DNA of 64,000 nt. It comes from Antedon mediterranea (taxonomy: Eukaryota > Echinodermata > Crinoidea > Comatulida > Antedonidae). The stretch's first letter is position 1, and the number at the start of each line of letters is the position of its first letter. Location: assembly GCF_964355755.1 (NCBI RefSeq), contig NC_092673.1, forward strand, positions 15,691,001-15,755,000, in the 5' to 3' direction. The notes under the pieces were generated by a model. The model saw nothing but the letters and a program-made list of their open reading frames with translations. It did no database searches and was not told the origin of the DNA. Made by a program: the position numbers and the translations under genes. Below, one piece after another: positions 50,868-61,600 of this stretch.

Positions 50868-52222
50868 CTAAAAAAAAAACACTATTATTATTAAGTAACG
50901 TTGTTTGTTGAACATCTTAATTAATTTAATATAATCTTTTTATTAATATTAATAAAACTGTGATAAAAAAATTACAGTATCCAGCCTGTAGCAATCATAA
51001 TATAAAATAAAATTAGGCCTAGGCCTAGCCTAAACATAGCCTAGCTAGGCCTAAAAAAACATACATTTTAGTGCTTTATTTTATTTATTTATTTTATTTA
51101 GACTCTAAGGCTAGCATAGGCTAGTAGTAGGTAGGGCCTGAGTGAGAGGCTAGATGAGGGGATTGCCGACTGAGGAGTGAGAGGCCTCTAAAAAAGGCTA
51201 GAAAGTAGGCCTCTGAATGCCTGCCCTAGCATACTGTAGCTAGTAGTCTCTAGTATAGTAGTAGTAGGCCCTCTAGGCCCTAACTAGCTAGGCCTAGCCT
51301 AGGCCTGGGCTAGTTGTAGGCATAGCCTACCCTAGCTAGTTAGTAGTAGCAAGGTAGTAGTAGTACTAGGCCTATTCTGAAATATAAAGTTGAAATTGTA
51401 TTACCAAACAATTGCTTAACTAAAAGCAGGCCTAGCTAGCTAGGCCGCCCGCCTCACTCTTTTTGCTCATCAATCACGACTATAATTATGATTATTCGAC
51501 TGCTCTATTTTGAGGAGACTAGCTCTTCGGTGTTCACTGCACTGTGTGTACAGTGGATCTTTTTTGTTTCCACGCTCTCGACCACCACCAATCGAACATA
51601 ATTACTGCTTGTAAAAGATGATTGAGGGCGCTAATTTAAAAAAAACAAAAAGTTAATAACATTTCTACATTTTTTTCGTTTGTTTTCTATTGATTTTTTA
51701 CGTAATTATTCAATTTTAGTTATCCGGACTAGGTAAGTATAATGTTATATTATATTGTGTCGCCTACCATTGCCTTCTTCCCGTCATTACTAAATATATG
51801 GCTCTTTTTTTCTAGGATCTAGCCTAGGCCTAGGCTAGGCAGGCCTAAAAGGCTTGGCTAGTCTTCTTCTATAGGCTAGGCCTAGCCATGGCGTTAGCTA
51901 ACGCCTAGCTAGCTAGATAGGCCTAGCTAGTAGGAGGTCCTAACACTAGGTTTGGAAAAGTTAAGCATGTAATTAGCACGAATTTCGGATGATTTAACCC
52001 CGAGAAGATTCGGCCCACTTTTGGGCCAAACAAAGACCCACTTTTTAGAAGTTTAGTCTTTGTTGAGTCAAAACGTCACCAAACCAATGATTGTTAATAT
52101 TAATTTAATATAGCCTACATTTTTGTGGTATAGGCCTAGGCCTACTTTACTAAATACTATATATAGTCTATAGTATAGTATTTTTCAAGTTTTTAGGTGC
52201 ATACCTTTCGCTTTTAAGAAAG
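50868..52222. promoter_or_regulatory. Divergent promoter region UBOX5 / IDUA
   Basis: Between the UBOX5 start exon (minus) and the first IDUA-side exon (plus). It contains dense AGGCCTAG, GCTAGGCC and TAGTAG words at about 51003-51060, 51110-51380, 51425-51450 and 51820-51935, and no supported coding exon. A UBOX5 5' UTR exon should lie in it. A shared bidirectional promoter is inferred from orientation only. Confidence 0.4.
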
Positions 52223-52337
52223 ATGTCGATGTCAAATGGAGCGACAAAACTCGAAAAGACAAACAAAACCACTGGGAATTACTACTTAAAACCACAAAAC
52301 CTTTTGGACTTAACATTAGAAACATACTCCCAGATCG
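52223..52337 (+). CDS. Candidate exon upstream of IDUA (uORF or separate gene)
   Basis: ATG at 52223, 38 open codons (MSMSNGATKLEKTNKTTGNY, then LKPQNLLDLTLETYSQI) and one base before a GGTAAAA donor at 52338. Composition looks coding. The next acceptor, TTTTTAG at 52645, lies just before the IDUA start codon; the splice would extend this frame across the IDUA ATG in a different frame, stopping at 52721-52723 (about 64 aa). It may be the 5' leader exon of IDUA with an overlapping uORF, or the first exon of an unrelated unrecognised gene. Confidence 0.35.
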
Positions 52338-52668
52338 GTAAAATTATTCCTTTGACTACCTAAATTTAAGTTTCAATATTAACCAGCATTTGAGTTGTTT
52401 TTCAGTTAAATTAAAGACTTCTTACAGGTTAGACCGCAATATATGGTCTATAGTATAGACTACTTGCTATGTCACAAATTATAGCCAGCTAAAGTGCTAA
52501 GACTGTTTATAGCCCCATGACGTTTTATTCTGAATATTGATTAACTTTATATTACTTGTAATTCTAACTTTACAAATCTTGTCTCCATTTTTTTCCCCAC
52601 TCATGTTTAAATTAACTTGACAATTTATTTAATTTTACCTTTTTAGATGGTGAGCTCTGTTCATCAAA

Positions 52669-55600
52669 ATGTCATATTTTAACACAGTTTGCATGTGTTG
52701 TTTATTGCTTGGTTCAGTATTAGCCGACAACTATGTATTTGAAGTAGACAGTAGTACAGTTGTAGCGAACATGGATCATTTCTGGGAGAGCACTGGTTTT
52801 TGGTAAGGTTGACACATCTTCAAAATGGCTACCTTATTTTAATCATACAAAGCTATACTAGATAAATGCTATTCAAGCAAACAAAAGGAGAGTTGCCAAC
52901 TGGGTGGCAATTCTTTGAATGGTATTGACGGTTGGAAGGTCTAAGGGTACTGTATGTTCAGACTCACGCAAAACGTACGGTAATCCGTTAAATGTTAAGG
53001 TGTTCAAACACAACGATCAATATTTCAATGCCTTGTATTTAAAGCAGGTAGAACTATGTACGTTCATGGCAAACTGCCTTAGCTTTCTAACGCTAATCTG
53101 TGGCATAGTTCAGACACAAAAATATGTACGCCACTTACTGTACATAACGCTACAGTACCTTAACTGCATGAGTCTGAACATACCCTAAGAAGCTTTAGGT
53201 TTGGTAGAGATCTCAAGATTTGAATTGCTATATGAAGTAAAATGTTTATTTTATTTGTTTAATTTTCAGCCCTCCAGATCCGCACCAGGATGGGTTTAAA
53301 TATATGCTGAGCAATGATGAAAAACAAAACTTAGCTTACATTGGCTCTACACCTCAAGCTGGTATAAAACAAGTACGAATACATTGGCTTCTAGACTTAG
53401 TAACTGTTAAGTAAGTGATTGAAATGACTTTGTCAATAGAACCCCTATTAAAATCGGTGTTTCTTTGTAAACAAATCCAAGTTTCACGGACATATCAACC
53501 AAATCTTTAGTCGTATGTTTATCATTCAAATCTTTCATGTTTATTGAAAGTTGATTTACTTTTAAGCTATCATAAATACATTTTCCCAACAAAATCATAG
53601 CATTTATGTATTTTACTGGTGTGTCTTCAAATTTAGAAAGCTTTGCGAATTGTTCTTGTTTGTTGAACTGATTTAAAATGTTACGAAATATTTCTTTAAA
53701 AAGTTCAGCTTTATCTTTAGGAATGCTTTGCCTGTCTTGCCGTAGCAAACAGATTGAAAAAAGCAGCATTGGATTTTTGCACATTGAATATACGTCTTCA
53801 TGTTTACGTGTTCGCGAAGACCCATTGCCTATGAAAATATCTAATTCCTTTCTAAGGGATTTTCCCAATTCTGGTTTTCAAAATACTCAAAATGTTTGTC
53901 AATATACTTTCCTATGCTCTCGTTATTAAATCCCTTAACCCTTACATGTACGTCACTCTCTTTTACAAATTCATCTATGTTTTCAGATCGTGAAGTAAGT
54001 ATCACAGTACTGTTTTTTAAGTTGTTCTTTTTGAACAGACTAATTACGCTTGGATTATTAAATCTTAATTCATCTAACCCATCTAGTAGCAGTACAACTT
54101 TATCGTCATTTTTCTTAATGAATTTCTTAATTAACCGTGGGTCCTCTGGGAGATCTGTATCTAAATTAAAATCTGTCATATCAATTTGCTTTACAATTTG
54201 ATCGAAAATGTTGTCATCCTTTTCTAAATCCCTTACACTTAAAAGAAATATAATTTTACCTTCAAATAATTTAATTGATTGAGTAGCCGTAGCCCAGTTG
54301 TATGATAAATGCCTTAATATGGTAGTTTTACCTATCCCACCCTCGCCATCTATAAGAGCTCTGCATCCAGGTGTGGATTTGATAACATCTACCACTTCTG
54401 TTAATGTTGTTGGTTTGCAGTCTTCATTCTTGTCACCTTCTTTCAGTAGTTCCAAATCAGTGAACATCTGCGAAATGTCAACTGTGTATCTACCACGCAT
54501 TGTTGCTGGTGTAAATTTACTGGCCTACAGTAGATGCACAATTTCTTTTGTCTTTGAAGCAGATATTCTTCAATCTTGTCTAGATGCGAAGAGAAATGGC
54601 AAAAACAACATTTAGTAAAATAAATGTATTTTATTTAATAAGGGCCTTGCAATTTCTAGTACTGTAATACAATAAAGTATTAAATAAGTAAGTAAACCAA
54701 GAGGGACCGGCGAGAAACATAATTTATTATCAATCAGAAATAAAACTCGGTTAAACGACTGATGGTCAATGTAGAGCAATCCACAGTTTATGTTAAAACT
54801 TCCAGCTGTCTTACATTAGCTATGAGGCAATTTTTTTTACTCTAATAAGCTGTTGATGTTTCAATATTAGTAGCTAGCTGGAGGTTTTTACTAAAAGCAT
54901 GTATTCATTTGTTGTAGGTGAAATAAAAAGTGAGTTGTACAGTAGTATAACAAAATAATATTTTTCAGGCATCTCAGTACAACTTTTGTTCTTAATACGA
55001 AAGCAATAACAAATAACAGAAATAATAGAAATTGCGTTCAAAGTGATAGTTTTGACAATTAAATTTAATTTTAAAATGTAAATAAATTTGCTTTTATTCA
55101 AAATTGAAATATTGCACTCGTGTTCGAATTACTTTAATTTAAAACCTTGCCATTTATCCTAAATTAAAATTAACTGGTAATTATCGTGGAGCTGATGTTG
55201 TAAACACACGTTTGCAATATTAAATGTAATTGATTTTACGTATTCTATTCTTTGGTCTTTCGTGAAAGAGTTAAATGATACACGCCCAGGGTGTGACGTT
55301 TTTTTTAATTATTTTTAAATACCATGCATGTATGTTATTAGGTTAAAAGGCTATTTGTTCGTAAGAATTCACAATTCTCTACGTCATAATCACATTCATT
55401 TATGATTGTCCACAATTTTATGGCAAATGCCATGATACAATTTGTGCATTTATAGGCCTTTATGCTGTATCCATGAAAATAAAAGGGATTATAGAGGGCG
55501 GCATACATAATATATCATTAATCAGAATGAAATTTTAACCATGTTATTTGAACTAAGATGATTATAAGTACAGTACATATTGGCGTGAAATAGTACGGTG

Positions 55601-58600
55601 AATTACTATTTTTTAATTTGATTACAAAATCTCATTATTTTATGAAGACATTTTATTTTCAAATTAATTATAATTAAATGAGTAAAATTAAAGTACGATT
55701 ATTCATTCAATCTTTTATTTCGGAATCTCTGGTCCATAGAAAGTAAAATTAAATATACATTAATATAAACAAGACCGTACTTATTACTCATCTCATGTTT
55801 TTAATGCATTAAGAATGTTTGATTTGTTACAGAAATGTAGTATGAAGCCAAATATTCACTTTCAAATTTTCTCTTGTATATATCATTGTTGGTTATTTTT
55901 TTGCCAGTATCAGAGGTTACAAGACCATCTATTGTAAGTCGGTACTATAATACCCATATGGGAGGAGTTGACTTAATTGATGCTTGCATTGCCAGATACA
56001 AATATCACATCATTTCAAAGCGTTGGTATCTGTATTTGTTTTGGCAAGGTGTGTACATCGCCCTTGTGAATGCTTGGCTTCTATATCGCCAGGAATGCAA
56101 AGAAGTAGGCGTTGCAAAGAACTCAATTTTGAATCAAAGGAAGTTTCAAGCAATAGTTGCACAAACACTCATTCAAATAAACACTAAAAAACCAGGCAGA
56201 CCATCAACTCCAGTTGCAGCTAATATTCAACCTGTAAAGCGTCAACAAAAACGCCCACTTGCAAATGACGATGTAAGGTTGGATGAGGTTGCCCATTGGC
56301 CACTAAAAGATGAAAAACGCCGTCGTTGTGCTATCTGTAAAGTCAACAAGACAGATACAACATGTGAAAAATGCAAAGTAGCTCTTTGCTTTACAGAGAA
56401 GAGGAATTGCTTTAGAGAATACCACAAAAATAGACTTTTCATAATTGTATCAATACAATTATAACAATAGAACAATCACAATTTTTGTTTATTAATGAGA
56501 ATTTGGATGTGTGAAATTGTAAATAGCATAACAAATCTTTTTACTGAAGCTTATGATGTGATTTTCTGATCTTTTTTTGGAAATGTCAATAAATATTTTG
56601 CTGTTTAAAAAAATGATTTTTTTGTCTATTATAACCCATTGGGACATATATGACCTATTACCCAAAACAGGGTCAAAGGTCAAAAGGGCTCAAATTAACA
56701 TATGGAACTGATTCATGTATGTGTAATAAGTAATAAAAACCTGGTGAATATTTTTTATTAACAATAAAATTATATTTGGGCCTTGATGGGTTAAGGGAGC
56801 ACTACATGACCTACAAATAAGTGTCCCCTTAATAGAAGTACATCCTAAATAGCGATGAGCCATAGTGTTAAAGATATATTGCCCCCTTGAATTTTTTTTT
56901 TATGTTTTTGTATGCCATTTTAATGTCACATAATAGTTCAAATTGACCAAAACCAAAAATTGGATAAAAAAATAGTCCAGGTGACTGGAAGTCAATGGGC
57001 TTTTGGTTGAATTATAACAATTTTTTCTACGAATTTGATTCTCCTTAATTTATTTCATAACACCTTTTCAAATTACTGTCGTTTGGTAATTTTTAATAGC
57101 ACCCTCTATTGAATCGATTGATGCGATGGAAATATATTACACTACAAATTAAATCTGATCTGAACAGGAACTTTTATAGTAGAGAGCCCTCTATTGTTTA
57201 AAAGTAACAATTCACATTTTTCTCGTAGGCATACTTTTTTTTTTCTTTTTGTGGCTGGCATGCACAATTTTTATTCAATTTCATTTATTAATATCATGTA
57301 TCTGATGCATAATAAAATGATTTTACATAATAAATACATAATTATAATCATTTACTTATTTATTGACACTATTCATAATAATTTTTAAATTTTAAATGTT
57401 TTAAGAAAAAGTATAGAAGTTTAAAAAGATAGGCATCAACAAATATAAATACAGACATACTTTGAACACATACTTTTTATATATTCAACATCAGGTTATC
57501 ATATTAATGTAATGTTTCCCATTATTATACCTTTTTAATTAACAATGAGTTCAGCAAAGTTAATGTGCCCCAAAATGATTAGAAATAAGTTTTGCTTGAG
57601 TTAATATTAACTCAAGCAAAACTTATTTCTAATCATTTTGGGGCACATTAACTTTGCTGAACTCAGCAAATAGTGGTGATATGAGTTACATATGCTAATC
57701 AAATTAGAAATTTATGTTATAAGGCAAGAGGTCATAACATTAAATGTTATGACCTCTTGCCTTATAACATAAATTTCTAATTTGATTAGCATATGTAACT
57801 CATATCACCACTATTCAGTTTGTACTATGAAACATTATGAATATAATGTTTCCATTTGAAATATTATATTTTTATTATTATACTGTATAAAGAAACTATA
57901 TTTTATAGGTTCATAAAGAGCACAGCCCAGTATAATTTTACTCATCTAGACAATTTAATAGATGTTTTATGGCAGAATGACCTTCGACCTGGATTTGAGT
58001 TAATGGGAAACCCATCAAATGTTTATAATGACTTTGAGAACAAGACTCAAGTATACATGTGGAAGGACTTGGTACAAACTCTTGCAAAACGTTATATAGG
58101 TAACATTTATGTAATGTAACAAGTAAGAAGAAATAGATGGGTGGAAGTAACAATAGATAAAATGTGAAAGGACAATATATTTATTTATTTGTTGACCATT
58201 GCACCTTTGAATCGGTGCCTCTCACAATATGCAGTGCGGTCTAAGAAACAACACAGAGCAGAACATATTGAAAAATAAAAAGACATGACTAAACTAAATT
58301 ATAACTAAAACTATGGAAAACTCAATAGATTATAGATAAAGAAATAGATGACACTCTACAATATACATACCAGTCCTACTAAACACCACACCCATTATAC
58401 AGTGCACACAAATATATACATACGCCCGTATTCTTAAACCGGACTTTAGTCGTAGTTCGAGCTAAAACTAAAAAAAATACGTCACTTTAATTCATAAACC
58501 GAACTTCAACTAAATCACCGACTAATTCAGGCCAACCTCGACTAAATCGAGACGGATTTTCATCGATTTTTTTAGTCCTGGAGGGGGCAGGCTAAATGGT

Positions 58601-61600
58601 CGACTAAATGGTTTTTAAACGATGTTTATGAAAAACGTAACAGTCATTGAGTTGTTATATTGGCCAGATATTGAAGAATGAAATATCTATTTTTATATTA
58701 GCTTAATTAAATATACATTGGTATATGTTATAATAATGAAAATCATCTTTATTTACAACTGTATACAAATTACATTATTTTCTTTGGGCAAGTCCGACTT
58801 GATCTACGTCATGCCATAGCGACAATGGCAGATGCGGCAATTCACCACGCGATGGAATGTTTAGGGGGCCTAGCGCTTTCTTGTCACGCTATGAAGTGCG
58901 TGGTTCGTCGCGATCATACTTTGTTGGAGGCCTAGAAAATATGAAAGTTACCGTACCGCCATGGTTCCTAAATATATTTTGAAGATTTTGTTTGTTGTTA
59001 ATCAAAAGTACTTCACTGTTAAATTAATACTGATCTTGTTCTAATAATTAACGATTAAAATTATTTTTCATGTATAGTCCTGATGCGTAAAAAGTGTTGT
59101 AAGAAAATGGAAAGTGATATCAATGCGCAAAATTTCGTCTGCTCCTCAAATACTCTCTTGTCATTGGCCAATGTATAGCCTTTGTTACCCAGACGTGTGC
59201 AACTCGACTAAAAGCTCGACTTCATTAAGTCGAACTGCAAACTTCGACTACTTTGTTTTTGAATCGAATTTGAAGTAATAGCTCGAACTACGACTTTTTC
59301 AAGTCGAACTTCGAACTACGACTAAAGTCCGGTTTAAGAATACGGGCGATAGTATTGAAAATCTAAGTTAGGATGCCATGCACTTTTAGTACTCCAGAGG
59401 GAAATATTTAGATGGTTAGGTTCAGACGTTATATCAGGAAATCTCACTCTTCCCATTTATATTTAGGAGTGGGTGATATTGTTTGTATAATATGATAACA
59501 CAAATTTATTTGTTTTATTCTCAGATATTTATGGTTTAGGTTATGTTCAAAACTGGAATTTTGAGACTTGGAATGAGCCTGATCACAAAGATTTTGACGG
59601 CCTAAATATCACATTTCAAGGTAACAATCTTATAAACAAAGTAAGATGTCTGATGAAAAATACAGAGTTTGATATATGAAGTGATATGATGAGTTGAACC
59701 AATAGTTCCTCAATCATTGTTCTTGTTTAACAAATAATTAGAAAACAATAAATTTAAAAAATGGATAACCAACTGGAAAACAAGGAAAAAATGTTACATG
59801 ATTAATTTTTTCTAAGCAGCTTTTTGTCTAGACTGGATTTCATCAAAATAAAAAACAAATCCCATAAATGCATAAGAATGCCTTTTCAATTTAAAATTGT
59901 TTATCTCTATCCATTAGAATCCCTAACCTAAGATATGATTACCCAAGATTGCACACCATGGCAATAAAATGTTCTATAAGAAGATTATAGGCTATCATGT
60001 TACTAATACAAGGCCATATTTTAATGTAATAATTATGGATGATTCCCATCATATTCTTAGTTCAAGAGACATTTTTATTTTTGTTGTTGCATTGAACTTA
60101 CATTGAACTTAATTTCAAGATCAATTCGGTGGTGTTTTTTTTTTAGGATATCGCGATGTTTATGAGCAAATATAATGTTTGAACTTTTAATAACCTTGGT
60201 TGCTTCCTACCGCGCTCAGCCTTTCGGCATAATTCTCATCATGTGTACACTATTAATTTTTCGAGAAATGAAAAGTTTCCTTCATTGGGCGATGCAAGCA
60301 GATTATCTGATTGGCCAGATCATTATGCATCATGTTTAATTGATTTATAATTGTGGGAATCGTTTATACTGTACTAAATTTACGCTGACTGACCTGGGTA
60401 AAAATATTATGTACCTTTTTTCATATTGTATTTAAATGTGTTTGTCTAGAATCAAATTTTAATATTATATTAATAATCTAAATGTATTGTTAGTTTGTTC
60501 TGTACAGTATGTAAATTTGTTATTTTTAGAAATTTACATCTTTAATATTTAATGAACTTTTAAATGGAATTTTATAGTTTTATATCAGAATGAAATTTGG
60601 TGCAATTCAGATTGTTCTGCAATGCCACTTATTTTTTTTATTAAACCAGAATTGAATTGAAAAAAAAAACCGTTTGAACTCATCCATTTATTTCGGACTT
60701 CATATCCATAGAATAAACAAAATTAACAAAAGTTTCTCAATATCAATGGTCAACAAAACAAAACAGTTATTATCGTGTTTTATAACACACCTGACTGTAT
60801 TCTTGGAATGTGATTGATCAATTACACCTCGCATGCTTTTTGAAAAAATTTGGGAATTTTTGCCAGTCGGTCCTCACAGAATCAGCTGCCCAATGTCCCA
60901 TGGCAACCAACAATTGACACTGGGCAGCTAAATTTAAAAAGACCTGTTGCGACAGGGAACCGTAATAAAATCCCAAAAAAATATACTCCTTACAACTAAG
61001 AGGAAAATAAAAAAAAGAGAGGACAACCAAATTGTAGACCTTTAGTTGGCAATTCATTTTTTTTTCCAAGAGTACTGTTTAGATTTTGGATAATCAAGCA
61101 TACTAGTTATCAATAACAGACATTATATAAAAAATAATTATGAATAAATTGAAATTATCAAACAAGAATCTTGCCAAAATAAGGAAATAAGTATAAATAT
61201 TCACTTTAATGTTCATTTATTATAACTATAGCTAATAGCTAAATCCTTTATGTATATTTAAAAATAATTTAGCTGAAATTAGGACTCGTTATTACTCTCT
61301 ACTAACGAGTCTAAATTACTATTGCATAATATCTTGATCTGTTTGACGTTTTGCCAATTTATTTTATATCCTGTTGATTTGTTCATGAATCTTTGTTCGA
61401 TTTCGAGCGCCGATATTTTGACAATCAGCTTAATTTTCAGTCATCATCACTCTTCTCGTAGTTACTCTTCCGTAAAGATTACTGTTATCACTTCATATTA
61501 AATACTGTATGTATTAAATAACTTTTAATTTGTATTTTGTCGGTAAGAGTCAGAGATCTGACTATTAATCATTTTGTTTCATGTACCTGTACTACTCTCT

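Noticed and set aside
60818-61069. 83 aa minus-strand frame with [11 protein letters not shown]
   Set aside because: No homology recognised, no splice context, and AT-rich flanks; treated as chance.
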